Assembly: GCA_965222765.1 (NCBI GenBank) | Contig: CBDCVG010000094.1 | Span: 1-64,000, forward strand | Direction of reading: 5' to 3' | Length of the DNA stretch: 64,000 nt | From: Caldora sp965222765 | GTDB taxonomy: Bacteria; Cyanobacteriota; Cyanobacteriia; Cyanobacteriales; Coleofasciculaceae | Shown: piece by piece, positions 19,342 to 29,246 of the stretch | How the letters are laid out: each line of letters opens with the position of its first letter | Position numbering within the stretch: position 1 is the stretch's first letter | Position numbers and translations under genes: made by a program | Notes under the pieces: model-generated | What the model was told of the DNA's origin: nothing | The model's input: the letters and a program-made list of their open reading frames with translations, nothing else | Database searches by the model: none

Positions 19342-19635
19342 GTGTCAAGGCTAGTGATTCACAAATATCAGGCTCGTATTTATGTTACCCTCCGACCTTC
19401 AGTTTTAGACCCGGCTGGCGTGGCAGTAGAGTCAGGCATCAAGCAACTGGGCTACAAAAGTGTTGAGAAAGTTCGCATTGGCAAGTATATTGAACTAATG
19501 CTGAGTTCTTCTAACGAAAAGCAAGCACGGGAGCAACTTGATGATATTTGCGACCAACTGCTGTCGAATCCAGTGATTGAAAATTATCGGTTTGAGCTAG
19601 TTGAAGTTTCTGCACAAATGGGTGTTTCGCTGTGA
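19342..19635 (+). CDS. purS: Phosphoribosylformylglycinamidine synthase subunit PurS
   Basis: A 97-residue small subunit of the PurLQS complex, which makes FGAM from FGAR, glutamine and ATP in purine synthesis. The sequence YVTLRPSVLDPAGVAVESGIK is characteristic. Start is GTG at 19342, with AGGCGGA just upstream. Its stop overlaps the purQ start (GTGA), so the two are translationally coupled. Confidence 0.95.
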   Translation: MSRLVIHKYQARIYVTLRPSVLDPAGVAVESGIKQLGYKSVEKVRIGKYIELMLSSSNEKQAREQLDDICDQLLSNPVIENYRFELVEVSAQMGVSL

Positions 19636-20342
19636 AATTTGGCATTGTAGTCTTTCCTGGTTCCAACTGCGATCGCGATGTGGCATATGTCACTCGAAAT
19701 TTGCTACAGTTACCAACCCGGATGGTTTGGCATCAGGAAACAGATATTTCTGATATAGATGTGATTGTCCTTCCTGGTGGTTTTAGTTATGGAGATTACT
19801 TGCGCTGTGGATCAATTGCCCAATTCTCCCCAGTAATGAAGCAAGTAGTGGAACATGCCAAGCAGGGTAAATATGTCCTGGGCATTTGTAACGGATTCCA
19901 GGTGTTGACGGAAATTGGACTGTTACCAGGGGCACTAGTAAAAAATCGAGATTTACATTTTATTTGCGATCGCGTGCCTGTTAAAGTAGAACGCACTGAC
20001 TCAGAATGGACATCGGCTTACTCAACTGGGGAAGTTATTACCCTGCCAATTGCTCACGGTGAAGGGTGCTACTACGCTGCACCAGGGCTGTTGAAATCTC
20101 TTGAAGATCATCAACAAGTTCTCTTCCGTTACTGCACAGCTACAGGTAAAACATCAAAATCTGCCAACCCCAACGGTTCACTGAAAAACATTGCAGGTAT
20201 TTGCGATCGCTCTGGTAAGATTTTGGGCATGATGCCTCACCCAGAACGAGCCTCAGATACCTTATTAGGCGGTACAGATGGTATCAAGTTATTCCAAGGA
20301 TTGTTGGCAACATTTGCCAGTGCAACCCCCTCTCCCATATAA
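19632..20342 (+). CDS. purQ: Phosphoribosylformylglycinamidine synthase subunit PurQ
   Basis: A 236-residue class I glutamine amidotransferase supplying ammonia to PurL. The nucleophile elbow is GICNGFQVL (catalytic Cys), and the His-Glu pair lies in MMPHPER. Length is normal. Start is GTG, overlapping the purS stop by 4 bp. PurL is not in this window. Confidence 0.95.
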   Translation: MKFGIVVFPGSNCDRDVAYVTRNLLQLPTRMVWHQETDISDIDVIVLPGGFSYGDYLRCGSIAQFSPVMKQVVEHAKQGKYVLGICNGFQVLTEIGLLPGALVKNRDLHFICDRVPVKVERTDSEWTSAYSTGEVITLPIAHGEGCYYAAPGLLKSLEDHQQVLFRYCTATGKTSKSANPNGSLKNIAGICDRSGKILGMMPHPERASDTLLGGTDGIKLFQGLLATFASATPSPI

Positions 20343-20355
20343 AGAGCGAGAACTC

Positions 20356-20385
20356 TGTAGAGACGAGCCATGGCGCGTCTCTACA
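20356..20385. repeat. Palindrome after purQ
   Basis: TGTAGAGACG and CGTCTCTACA form the arms of a 30-bp near-perfect palindrome, 14 bp after the purQ stop. It lacks a U-run, so it is not a classical terminator, but it could still form a 3' stem. TGTAGAGACG palindromes of this type are common interspersed repeats in cyanobacteria. Confidence 0.6.
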
Positions 20386-20397
20386 ATGTGCGACAGA

Positions 20398-20503
20398 ACT
20401 TACGCACTCAACTGTCATCCTGAGCGGTAGCGAAGGATCTCCAGACGGCCCAGATGTTTCACTATCACCTCAGGATGACATAACTCTGTGACGGTGCGTA
20501 AGT
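20398..20503 (+). repeat. 106-bp palindromic repeat, copy 1
   Basis: Perfect terminal inverted repeats ACTTACGCAC/GTGCGTAAGT enclose GTCATCCTGAGCGGTAGCGA on one arm and CACTATCACCTCAGGATGAC on the other. The copy at 38852-38957 has exactly the same length and the reverse orientation. The copy at 63141-63223 lacks its left end. No coding capacity. Confidence 0.85.
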
Positions 20504-20631
20504 CCTAGAAGCATGAAATTGATGGACATACGAGGTTTATAAACTTTTATTACATTTACTATACTCTCTAGTTAACTGGAGACTTTAACCTAAGGTCACT
20601 AAAACACTAATCCAGCTTAAGAGAGTTAGTC

Positions 20632-23076
20632 ATGGAAACAAGTCATCTACGATTAAAGGGTATGGGTTGTGCTTCTTGTGCTGTCACCATCGAGCAAGCA
20701 ATTCAGGATATTCCTGGCGTAATTAAAAGCAACGTCAACTTCGCCATGGAGCAAGCAACAGTTGAGTACAACCCTCAGCAAACCAATCTTGAAGCAATTC
20801 AGCAAGTTGTAGCAGATGTAGGATATATTGCCCAGGCAATACAGGAAACGGATGCTGGAGAAGAAGATGCTGAGAAAGCAGCACGAGAGAGTGAACAAAA
20901 AGACTTAACACACAAGTTAGTTTTGGGCGGCATCATCAGTATCCTGTTGGTAGTAGGTTCACTGCCAGCTATGATGGGTCTAAATTTGCCCTTCATCCCG
21001 GCATGGTTACATAACTCTTGGGTGCAGCTAGGGTTGAGTACACCAGTGCTGTTTTGGTGTGGTAAATCCTTTTTTGCCGGTGCCTGGAAAGCCTTGAAGC
21101 GTCATGCTGCTGATATGAATACCCTGGTGGCGTTAGGTACTGGTACAGCATATTTCTATTCAGTGTTTGCTACCCTTGGCTCTAGCTTTTTACTAGCTCA
21201 AGGTCTTCAACCAGAAGTGTACTATGAACCAGCAACAGTAATCATTACTCTGATACTGTTGGGGCGTCTGCTGGAAAATCGTGCTAGAGGGCAGACTTCG
21301 GAAGCCATTCACAAACTAATGGGGTTACAGGCAAAGACTGCCCGCGTAATTCGTGCTGGTAAAGAAATTGATCTGCCGATAACAGAAGTCATTGTTGGTG
21401 ATGTGATTGTAGTGCGTCCAGGGGAGAAAATTCCAGTAGATGGAGAAGTGATTGAAGGTTCTTCAACTGTGGATGAGTCGATGGTAACCGGGGAACCCAT
21501 ACCGGTGAAGAAGCAACCAGGGGAAGAGGTAATTGGTGCAACTATTAATAAGACAGGTAGCTTCAAGTTCCAGGCATCAAGGGTAGGCAAGAATACAGTA
21601 CTAGCCCAGATTGTGAAGTTGGTGCAAGATGCCCAAGGAAGTAAAGCACCAATTCAACAATTAGCTGATAGAGTAACTGGCTGGTTTGTGCCAGGAGTGA
21701 TGGCGATCGCGATCGCTACCTTTATTATCTGGTTTAATACCATGGGGGACCTTACCCTTGCTATGATTACCACCGTTGGTGTTTTAATTATTGCTTGCCC
21801 CTGTGCTCTTGGCTTAGCGACTCCCACCTCAATTATGGTTGGTACAGGCAAAGGTGCAGAAAATGGCATTTTAATCAAGGGTGCAGATAGTTTGGAGTTG
21901 GCGCATAAAATTCAGGCAATTGTCTTGGATAAAACCGGTACCATCACCCAAGGCAAACCCAGCGTCACTGACTATGTAACAGTTAAAGGCACTGCCAATA
22001 GCAATGAAATTAGACTCTTGCAATTAGCAGCAGCGGTAGAACGGAATTCCGAACACCCCCTAGCAGAAGCAGTAGTGCAGTATGCTCAATCTCAGGGAGT
22101 TCAGATGCCTCTGCCAGCAGTTGAGAACTTTGAAGCCGTGGCAGGTATGGGTGTTCAAGGCATTGTTTCTGAAGAAAGAAGGCAGGAGGCAGAGGGCAGG
22201 AGGCAGGAGGAAAGAGGCGCACCGCCCGTCGGGCGCTCTAAAGAAACAAGGCAGGAGTTAGGGAGCAGGGAGCAGGGAATATTTCCTACATCCTCCAATG
22301 CTTTGAAAACAGACTCTAGGCAACAGGTGTTTGTCCAAATTGGCACCCAGCGTTGGATGGATGCCTTGGGAATTGCTACCCAATCACTACAATCCCACCG
22401 GCAAGCCTGGGAAGCAGCTGCCAAAACTACTGCCTGGATTGCTATTGATGGAAAAATTGAGGGGTTGGTAGGAATTGCCGATGCAGTGAAACCATCTTCA
22501 ATAGAGGCGGTGAGAGCCCTAAAAAGAATGGGATTGGAAGTAGTAATGCTGACTGGAGATAATCGCCCAACAGCAGAAGCCATTGCACGGGAAGTCGGCA
22601 TTAAGCGGGTATTTGCCGAAGTAAAACCAGACCAAAAAGCGGCAACAGTTACAGCACTGCAAGCAGAAGGAAAAACGGTAGCAATGGTAGGGGATGGTAT
22701 TAATGATGCCCCAGCCTTAGCCCAAGCTGATGTTGGTATTGCCATTGGTACTGGGACAGATGTGGCAATGGCCGCTAGTGATATTACCCTGATTTCTGGC
22801 AACTTAACAGGTATTGTCACCGCCATTCAACTGAGTCATGCCACCATGCGAAATATTCGCCAAAATCTCTTTTTTGCCTATATTTATAACATTTGCAGTA
22901 TTCCCATTGCAGCAGGAATTCTTTATCCCTTCTTTGGCTGGCTACTCAACCCAGTAATTGCAGGTGCAGCCATGGCATTTAGCTCAGTTTCTGTAGTTAC
23001 TAATGCCCTACGCTTAAGGAATTTTAAACCAAAAGCTCATCAAAGAATTCAGGGAATAGCTAGCCAAATTGATTGA
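20632..23076 (+). CDS. Copper-translocating P1B-type ATPase
   Basis: An 814-residue membrane pump (CopA/CtaA/PacS family). It has an N-terminal metal-binding domain with GMGCASC (10-16), a membrane CPC ion site (C389-P-C391), the phosphorylation motif DKTGT at D433, the SEHPLAE nucleotide-binding motif, and GDGINDAPALAQ. Which cyanobacterial paralogue it is cannot be told; it would move Cu(I) across the plasma or thylakoid membrane. Residues about 512-565 in the nucleotide-binding domain (EERRQEAEGRRQEERGAPP and on to SREQG) are encoded by GGCAGGAGGCAG and GGGAGCAGGGAGCAG repeats (22171-22310), an in-frame insertion. Confidence 0.9.
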   Translation: METSHLRLKGMGCASCAVTIEQAIQDIPGVIKSNVNFAMEQATVEYNPQQTNLEAIQQVVADVGYIAQAIQETDAGEEDAEKAARESEQKDLTHKLVLGGIISILLVVGSLPAMMGLNLPFIPAWLHNSWVQLGLSTPVLFWCGKSFFAGAWKALKRHAADMNTLVALGTGTAYFYSVFATLGSSFLLAQGLQPEVYYEPATVIITLILLGRLLENRARGQTSEAIHKLMGLQAKTARVIRAGKEIDLPITEVIVGDVIVVRPGEKIPVDGEVIEGSSTVDESMVTGEPIPVKKQPGEEVIGATINKTGSFKFQASRVGKNTVLAQIVKLVQDAQGSKAPIQQLADRVTGWFVPGVMAIAIATFIIWFNTMGDLTLAMITTVGVLIIACPCALGLATPTSIMVGTGKGAENGILIKGADSLELAHKIQAIVLDKTGTITQGKPSVTDYVTVKGTANSNEIRLLQLAAAVERNSEHPLAEAVVQYAQSQGVQMPLPAVENFEAVAGMGVQGIVSEERRQEAEGRRQEERGAPPVGRSKETRQELGSREQGIFPTSSNALKTDSRQQVFVQIGTQRWMDALGIATQSLQSHRQAWEAAAKTTAWIAIDGKIEGLVGIADAVKPSSIEAVRALKRMGLEVVMLTGDNRPTAEAIAREVGIKRVFAEVKPDQKAATVTALQAEGKTVAMVGDGINDAPALAQADVGIAIGTGTDVAMAASDITLISGNLTGIVTAIQLSHATMRNIRQNLFFAYIYNICSIPIAAGILYPFFGWLLNPVIAGAAMAFSSVSVVTNALRLRNFKPKAHQRIQGIASQID

Positions 23077-23113
23077 TAATTAATAATTGATAATTGACAA
23101 CTCCAATAATTAG

Positions 23114-23505
23114 ATGACTTTCTTAGCCCAGTTTGCCGTTAGTGGAGCCTTCCTCGTAGGAATACCAATTGTTTGCTTTACCGTAGCATTCGTCTTAGCT
23201 AGTTTGGTGGAATACTGGCTCCATCGCCTTATGCACGTCTCCCGTCGAGTTGGTGAACGTCACCGGGATCACCACCGCCGTAACGAGGGGCAGGGAGTGC
23301 TGTGGGAATTTAGGGACTATATCAAAGGTAGCTTTGTAGTTATGTGCTTGATGTTTTTCTACTCTTGGAGTGCTGGCATTGGTTGGTTTTTGGGGGCACT
23401 ATCCTATGCCGCCTTTGCCGCTTACGCCCATCAACTACAACATGAAAACCCCAGAAAGTGCTTTTGGATGAAAATGCCAGTTCACTATGTGCATCACAAA
23501 TACAA
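23114..23505 (+). CDS. Fatty-acid/sterol/carotenoid hydroxylase superfamily protein, 5' exon
   Basis: The first 130 codons and two bases of a diiron hydroxylase gene interrupted by a group II intron. Helical membrane segments and the histidine clusters HRLMH and HRDHH, then HYVHHK, are seen. Joining 23505 to 25633 restores one frame and gives a 175-residue protein. Across the junction it reads HHKYNMWHHNFG, the conserved histidine motif of the family. Without splicing the frame ends after ten intron-coded residues at 23536. It resembles the short CrtZ-like/sterol desaturase group; the substrate is unknown. It follows copA after 37 bp. Confidence 0.85.
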
Positions 23506-25632
23506 GTGCGATTCGTTCCTAGGTAAAACTGCTTAGCAGATAACCTAGGGAGTGGGATTAAACCCACTTAACTCTTGCGATGGATGTAGGTTAAAGTCCT
23601 ACCCGCCTGGGGTGGCGTGACTCCCAATCTGCCCACACCGAGTCAGCTCGGAATCTGACAGAGTGAAGCTGGGAACAAAGCGTAATCAGAGCCAAAACAG
23701 ATAGGCGCACTGGCGCTAATGGGGAGACGACATGGGTAAACAGGTTCTAGAAAAGTGTCTTATGTGAGAGCCGCAATCTGAACTAACAATGTGGACTTCA
23801 TCACCTTATACTCGCTGAGTTTTTTGTATGACATTAGCAACCCTGAGTAGGTGATAGGCAAAGTGAACCGCCCTAAATCGTCAAGACAATCAGGCAAGGG
23901 AACGAATAAAAACGAGTCATAGGTCTGGGGAAAGGTCGAACCCCCGGTAGGCTAGACGAGTAGATTAACTCCTGTGGTTCGGGTAGGACGGTGAGTAATT
24001 TCACCGAGGTAATCAGAATAGATTTCGTAGAGTAGAGCATGATTAGGCACATGAACCAACATAGTGAATCTTGGAAACAACTCCCCTGGAAGCAACTCCG
24101 GAGGAACCTGTTCCGCCTACAACACCGAATCTGGAAAGCTATTCGAGTTGGAGATAAGGCAAAAGCTAAGTCTCTTCAAAAGCTTGTACTGAGAAGCCGC
24201 GCTGCAAGATTACTGGCTATCCGTCAGGTAACACAACTCAATCAGGGTAAGAAAACTGCTGGGGTTGATGGGAAGAAATCCTTGAGTTCCCAAGAGAGGT
24301 TCGATCTTGAAACGGAACTTAGGGAACATGCCCACAACTGGAAACCTGACAGACTCAGAGAAGTTCCAATCCCTAAAAAGGATGGCATGAGAATCTTGAA
24401 GGTTCCCACCATACGTGATAGAGCTTGGCAATGCCTAGTAAAATACGCGATGGAACCAGCGCAGGAAGCAACCTTCCATGCCAGAAGCTACGGGTTTAGA
24501 CCGGGACGTTCAGCACATGATGCACAGACAATCCTATTCCAAAACCTAAGAAGTCAGTCAAATGGCAAAGACAAGGTAATTCTCGAACTAGACATCGAGA
24601 AATGCTTCAACCGCATCAATCAGCGAGATTTAATGAAGAGAGTCATAGCACCCGGTAAGATCAAGACTGGACTATGGCGAATACTGACCAAAGGCATCAA
24701 CCCTGAATTTCCTGAACAAGGAACCCCAGAAGGTGGCGTCTTATCGCCGCTTCTGGCAAATATTAGCCTGAACGGAATAGAGGATATTCATCAGAGTGTT
24801 AGATATGCTGACGACATGGTATTCATCCTCAAGCCAGGACAAAACCCCGACCAAATCCTTGAAGAGGTTGAGGAATTCCTAGCAGTACGCGGTCTCAACG
24901 TCAAAGCAACGAAGACAAAAGTAACCGCCTCGACAGATGGATTTGACTTTTTGGGATGGAACTTCAAAGTTCAATCCAACGGAAAGTTCAGAAGTACTCC
25001 CTCAGAGGAAAACTTCAAAACTTTCAACGCCAAAATCAAACACATCATCAATAACTCGAATTATGGTTCAAAGGTTAAAGCCGAAAAACTAGTCCCCATC
25101 ATTCGTGGATGGCGAAATTATCATCGCTACTGCAAGATGGATGGGTCAAGATTCTCTTTATGGCACATCGCAAACAGAGCTTGGAAGGTATTCAATAAGG
25201 AAGCCAAACTAAATCGCTTCACTGTGACTAACTTAGTCAACAAAGCCTTCCCCAGTGTCCCGTACTCCGAAAACAAACACATCAATGTTATAGGGGACAA
25301 ATCTCCTTTTGACGGAGATATCAATTATTGGAGTCAACGGAACAGTAAACTCTATGACAGCGTTACTGCCAAGAACCTGAAAAAGCAGAACCATACGTAT
25401 GGACATTGTGGACTCCCATTCTTGGGAGGAGAAAGAGTGTACCTGCACCACATCGACGGTAACCATACAAACTGGAAGCCGAAAAACTTGGTAGCAGTAC
25501 ATGAATCCTGCCACGATTAGATCCATATGAGCAGGGTGTAAACCCAGATTATCGGGAGCCGGATGCACGGAAACGGGCACGTCCGGATCTAAATGAGAGG
25601 GGCGGAGCGTAATAGCTCCCCTCGACTCAACC
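23506..25632 (+). mobile_element. Group II intron
   Basis: A 2,127-bp intron. The 5' end GTGCG matches the group II consensus, followed by a structured 500-bp leader. Domain V-like sequence GAGCCGGATGCACGG with a GGGCACGTCCGGATC partner lies at about 25556-25590. A domain VI-like stem, GAGGGG/CCCCTC with an unpaired A, follows near 25600-25622. The 3' boundary was placed at 25632 because it restores the host frame; one or two bases either way are possible. The intron encodes its own reverse transcriptase/maturase. Confidence 0.85.
24039..25520 (+). CDS. ltrA: Group II intron reverse transcriptase/maturase with HNH domain
   Basis: A 493-residue intron-encoded protein. Reverse transcriptase blocks are visible, including VDGKK, EVPIPKKDGMRILKVPTIRD, GFRPGRSAHDA, GTPEGGVLSPLLANI and the catalytic YADD. 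A maturase (domain X) region with RGWRNYHRYC follows. The C-terminal HNH endonuclease has CGHCG, then HHIDGNHTNWKPKNLVAVHE and a final Cys-His. All blocks appear intact, so the intron could still be mobile. It lies wholly inside the intron. A second Met four codons in (24051) is an alternative start. Confidence 0.95.
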   Translation: MIRHMNQHSESWKQLPWKQLRRNLFRLQHRIWKAIRVGDKAKAKSLQKLVLRSRAARLLAIRQVTQLNQGKKTAGVDGKKSLSSQERFDLETELREHAHNWKPDRLREVPIPKKDGMRILKVPTIRDRAWQCLVKYAMEPAQEATFHARSYGFRPGRSAHDAQTILFQNLRSQSNGKDKVILELDIEKCFNRINQRDLMKRVIAPGKIKTGLWRILTKGINPEFPEQGTPEGGVLSPLLANISLNGIEDIHQSVRYADDMVFILKPGQNPDQILEEVEEFLAVRGLNVKATKTKVTASTDGFDFLGWNFKVQSNGKFRSTPSEENFKTFNAKIKHIINNSNYGSKVKAEKLVPIIRGWRNYHRYCKMDGSRFSLWHIANRAWKVFNKEAKLNRFTVTNLVNKAFPSVPYSENKHINVIGDKSPFDGDINYWSQRNSKLYDSVTAKNLKKQNHTYGHCGLPFLGGERVYLHHIDGNHTNWKPKNLVAVHESCHD

Positions 25633-25768
25633 CATGTGGCATCATAACTTTGGTCTAGCTGTAGATTGGTGGGACAGGGTTTTTGGTACTTATAAGCCGG
25701 TGGAATGGCTCACAGAAGAGGAACTTCAACAACCGGAAAAGGGTTATTTACAACTCCGGTGGCGCTGA
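25633..25768 (+). CDS. Hydroxylase superfamily protein, 3' exon
   Basis: The last 45 codons of the gene split by the group II intron, reading MWHHNFGLAVDWWDRVFGTY and ending LQLRWR-stop. WHHNFG is part of the third histidine cluster of the hydroxylase. It has no start signal of its own and depends on splicing to be translated in phase with 23114-23505. Confidence 0.8.
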
Positions 25769-26184
25769 GGGAGCTGGGGAAGAGAATACAATTTTTCTAT
25801 CTCTTGGCTCGCTTTTGCGCTTATCTTAGTGCCATTCGACTTAAGTCCACGGCGGATTATGGAATTCAACTAGTGCAGCGCGGCAGAAATAACCCACCAG
25901 TAAAAAAGCTTACTGTACAAGCTTTCTTTCCTTCTGCCTTGGAGCCTTCTGCCTTCTTGCACTTTCGTGGAAAATTCCCTAACACCTAATACCTAATACC
26001 TTACCTACCACCTGCCACCTACCACCTACCACCTATTCAAACCCGAAAATTACGACTTATTCAGCAAGCCCTAGCTAGCTAGGGTTGGAGCCCATCAAGT
26101 CTCGTAAATCTCCACAATGGGGTTGCTATTTTATGGGCGTTCAAGGTAAATACATCTAAGAAAACTTCAAGAAAACCCTAAATT
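25769..26184. other. Repeat-rich intergenic region
   Basis: No gene is supported. 25869-25905 is the left end of a family A MITE-like element (ACTAGTGCAGCGCGGCAGAAAT). 25928-25966 holds CCTTCTGCCTT repeats. 25979-26036 holds TACCACC/TACCTAA-type tandem units. Confidence 0.6.
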
Positions 26185-27006
26185 ATGGAAGAGCGGTTTG
26201 TCAGAACACTAGTTCTATTCATTGTGCTCACAATTGTTTGTGGTATCGTTGAACGTCTTTGGCCAAGTATTCCCAATCAGCGTAAATGGAGAAAGGGAGT
26301 TTGGCTTGATACCTTCTATTGGTTTTTCACCCCAATGGTGATTCAAATACTGAGCATGATCTCGATCGCTCTTGTGCTCGTGCCATTTTACTTACTACTG
26401 GAGCGATCGCTTGCTTGGGAAAGTATCCTAGCAGGTTATGGACCAGTTGCCCAGTTACCTCTGTGGTTGCAAGGTATAATCGCGATTGTAGTTGGAGATT
26501 TTATTGGTTACTGGACTCACCGCTGGCATCATACTCGCCATCTATGGGACTATCATGCTATTCATCACAGTTCAGAGATAGTAGATTGGCTAACTGCTGT
26601 TCGTCTGCATCCAGTTAACGATATCATCTCTCGAGTGATGCAAGCTTCTCCCTTAATGCTCCTAGGTCTTTCACCTATAGCAGTTGAATTATATACTCCC
26701 TTGTTATCCGCCTACGTAGCTTTCATTCATGCCAACGTTTCGTGGAGATACGGACCTTTCCGTTACTTGATTGCTAGTCCTGCCTTTCACCGCTGGCATC
26801 ATACAACGGAAAAAGAAGGATGGGACAAGAACTTTGCAGGACTATTTCCCATTTATGATGTTATCTTTGGCACATTTTATCTACCCTCTAGACAACCTAA
26901 AAATTTTGGACTGCATGGTGAGAAGGTGACAGAAAGTTTTGTTAGTCATTTAGTTTATCCTTTCCGCCGATGGAAATTTGTTAAGAGATTGAGGATTGGA
27001 AATTAA
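26185..27006 (+). CDS. Sterol desaturase/fatty acid hydroxylase family protein
   Basis: A 273-residue integral membrane diiron protein. Three or four hydrophobic helices come first. Histidine clusters follow: HRWHHTRH (about 113-120), HAIHH (about 127-131) and HRWHHT (about 206-211). It would hydroxylate or desaturate a lipid-type substrate using O2; the substrate cannot be told. It lies just downstream of the intron-split hydroxylase but is not closely similar to it, and a repeat-rich 416-bp gap makes co-transcription unlikely. Confidence 0.85.
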   Translation: MEERFVRTLVLFIVLTIVCGIVERLWPSIPNQRKWRKGVWLDTFYWFFTPMVIQILSMISIALVLVPFYLLLERSLAWESILAGYGPVAQLPLWLQGIIAIVVGDFIGYWTHRWHHTRHLWDYHAIHHSSEIVDWLTAVRLHPVNDIISRVMQASPLMLLGLSPIAVELYTPLLSAYVAFIHANVSWRYGPFRYLIASPAFHRWHHTTEKEGWDKNFAGLFPIYDVIFGTFYLPSRQPKNFGLHGEKVTESFVSHLVYPFRRWKFVKRLRIGN

Positions 27007-27090
27007 GAATTAAGAATTAAGAATTAAGAATTGAGAATTGGGAGTCCCTGACTCCTTCTCCGATTTCGACCAATTTTTCTGTTGTTGCTA

Positions 27091-29163
27091 TTACGTTTTC
27101 GCTAGTAATTTTTCTGCGACTTTACTACTCACTGGCTGGGAAAACAAAAAACCTTGTCCATATTCACAACCCAAGGCTTTGAGTTGAGTCATCTGTTCTA
27201 CAGTTTCCACTCCTTCGGCAATTACACTGATCCCTAGCTGGTGAGCCTTCTCTACAATAACCCGTACAACTTCAGCACTGCCATTATTATTGGCACTTAG
27301 TCTACTCACAAAAGAACGATCAATTTTTAAAGTATCAATTGGACAATATTGCAAATAATTAAAAGAAGAGTAGCCTGTACCAAAATTATCAATTTCCACC
27401 TGTACTCCTAGGGTTTTTATTTGTTTGATTTGGTCAATTGCTGATTCAAAATCGACTGTCATGATAATTTCTTTAATTTCTAGTTTTAAGCTAGTGGCAC
27501 TTAGATTATTACTGTGGATAATTTGAGCAATTTGTTGTACTATATTAGCTTGCCAGAACTGTTGCCCAGAAATATTAACGCTGATAGTAATCTCCGATTG
27601 ATAGGGAAATATAGTTTGCCAAACCTTTAACTGATGACAAGCTTCCTGAAGTACCCATTTCCCAATTGGTAGAATCAGACCGATTTGTTCAGCCATAGGA
27701 ATAAATTTGGCAGGAGATATCCAACCCTGCTCCGGATGCTGCCAACGTACCAGCGCCTCAAAACCAACAATTTTACTAGTTGCTAAAAAGATAATTGGTT
27801 GATACTGAACCTGAAACTCTCGACGCTTCACCGCCAACAACAATTCACCAGACATGTCTTTAGTCTGTTTTTTTAATATAATAGTTTTGTGAGATTCTCG
27901 TCTTTCCAGTGCTTGGCTAGCATTTAAAAATTGATAATCCTCGAGACTTAAGTTTTTATCAGCAGACCAGACTAAAGCTGCCTGTAATGCCTGTCCTCGT
28001 AACAGCCTGAGTTCATCCTTACCTTGAGATGCTAGCCAAGCTTTTAGTGCCACACCATAGGGTCGCAAATTAGCTAACTCTTGTTCAACCCACTTGAGAT
28101 TAAAAATAAATCCATAAATCCGGTTGGCAACACTCAATTTACCATTCTTTTTGATCACTAGTCCTGACAGGCATAAGTTTATTTGTTGAGGACTGTCTTT
28201 AGGAATTACTTGCTCCCCCTGAATAATTTGTTTATATAGCCTCAGCAAACTATCTGAATTTTCTTTATCTATTAATAAATAATCTTGAATAGTTTTTAAA
28301 TGTTCTGGTTCATCCTGAGATTCCCAATTTTTAATTAGTTGTTTATCGATAAAAACATCAATCCACTCTGTTTCTCTACCTTTGGGAATAGGCTCTACAC
28401 TATTAACAACCAGATGACAGAGTTTTTGGGTAAGGAAAGGCTGACCACCAGTCCATTCTAAGATTTCTGTCATCATAATACGGGGATTACTAACTTTCCC
28501 TACTAATCCCAAAGCTAAGGGTTTAATTTCACTCATTTGAAAACCGCTTAGATTAATGGCGCGACCCAGATTAAAAGGAGTGCGGTTTTTGTCAGAAATT
28601 AAATCTGATGGTGCTGCCACCCCTAAAACACAAAAAGTAAGACGATTATAGGCTGGATTATCTACCCGTTGATTATAGCAAGCACGAATAAAAGCAAAAA
28701 AGTCATCTCTGAAAGCAATTTTGAGAATACTATCAATTTCATCAATAAAAATTACAATATTTTGAGCTATTTTTGTTAGCAGTATATCTTCAATTAAGGC
28801 AGTCAGACGCTGCACAGGTGATAATAGCTCCTGTCCCTGCCACCAGTTCGTCAAATTTACTTTCTTTAATAGATTAAGACTCTTCAATAATTCGTAGATA
28901 ATGCCCCCATACCATTCATTTTGAGTAACATGACTACCAATTCGAGTCATGTCAATTGAGGCACATTTTATCCCTTGCTCGGTTAGCTTTTTGATGATGT
29001 GTACCCGCAAACTAGATTTCCCCATCTGTCGTGAGTTCAACACATAACAAAACTCTCCATGCCTCAAACCTTCATAAAGCTCGAAGTCCGCTTTACGAAT
29101 GATATAAGTGGGGTGCTCATACTCTAAACTCCCTCCAAACTTGTAATAGTTATCATTTGGCAT
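27091..29163 (-). CDS. AAA-like ATPase domain fused to a degenerate EAL domain
   Basis: A 690-residue protein. Residues about 10-350 form the cyanobacterial 'AAA-like' (AAA_35) domain with P-loop SRQMGKSS (44-51) and Walker B IVIFIDE (136-142). A linker (380-440) resembles the effector-associated segment of such proteins. Residues about 440-685 form an EAL domain (c-di-GMP phosphodiesterase fold) with FEALVRW and VNIS. The usual DDFGTGYSS reads DNFGTGYSS (N593), and the usual LEITES reads LEIKEI. Loss of the second Asp of a metal site suggests weak or no activity, so it may bind rather than cleave c-di-GMP. It is adjacent to rsmB and close to an intact GGDEF-EAL gene. Confidence 0.8.
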   Translation of the reverse strand: MPNDNYYKFGGSLEYEHPTYIIRKADFELYEGLRHGEFCYVLNSRQMGKSSLRVHIIKKLTEQGIKCASIDMTRIGSHVTQNEWYGGIIYELLKSLNLLKKVNLTNWWQGQELLSPVQRLTALIEDILLTKIAQNIVIFIDEIDSILKIAFRDDFFAFIRACYNQRVDNPAYNRLTFCVLGVAAPSDLISDKNRTPFNLGRAINLSGFQMSEIKPLALGLVGKVSNPRIMMTEILEWTGGQPFLTQKLCHLVVNSVEPIPKGRETEWIDVFIDKQLIKNWESQDEPEHLKTIQDYLLIDKENSDSLLRLYKQIIQGEQVIPKDSPQQINLCLSGLVIKKNGKLSVANRIYGFIFNLKWVEQELANLRPYGVALKAWLASQGKDELRLLRGQALQAALVWSADKNLSLEDYQFLNASQALERRESHKTIILKKQTKDMSGELLLAVKRREFQVQYQPIIFLATSKIVGFEALVRWQHPEQGWISPAKFIPMAEQIGLILPIGKWVLQEACHQLKVWQTIFPYQSEITISVNISGQQFWQANIVQQIAQIIHSNNLSATSLKLEIKEIIMTVDFESAIDQIKQIKTLGVQVEIDNFGTGYSSFNYLQYCPIDTLKIDRSFVSRLSANNNGSAEVVRVIVEKAHQLGISVIAEGVETVEQMTQLKALGCEYGQGFLFSQPVSSKVAEKLLAKT

Positions 29164-29246
29164 GGTACGTTGAAAAAATGACCCTGATAGATCCGCACAA
29201 AGAAGGGAGCAGGGAGCAGGAAAAGATTTATCTCTCGCATCTCCCG

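Noticed and set aside
25705..25989. 94-codon reading frame downstream of the intron
   Set aside because: It starts in another frame of the hydroxylase 3' exon and continues into repeat sequence.
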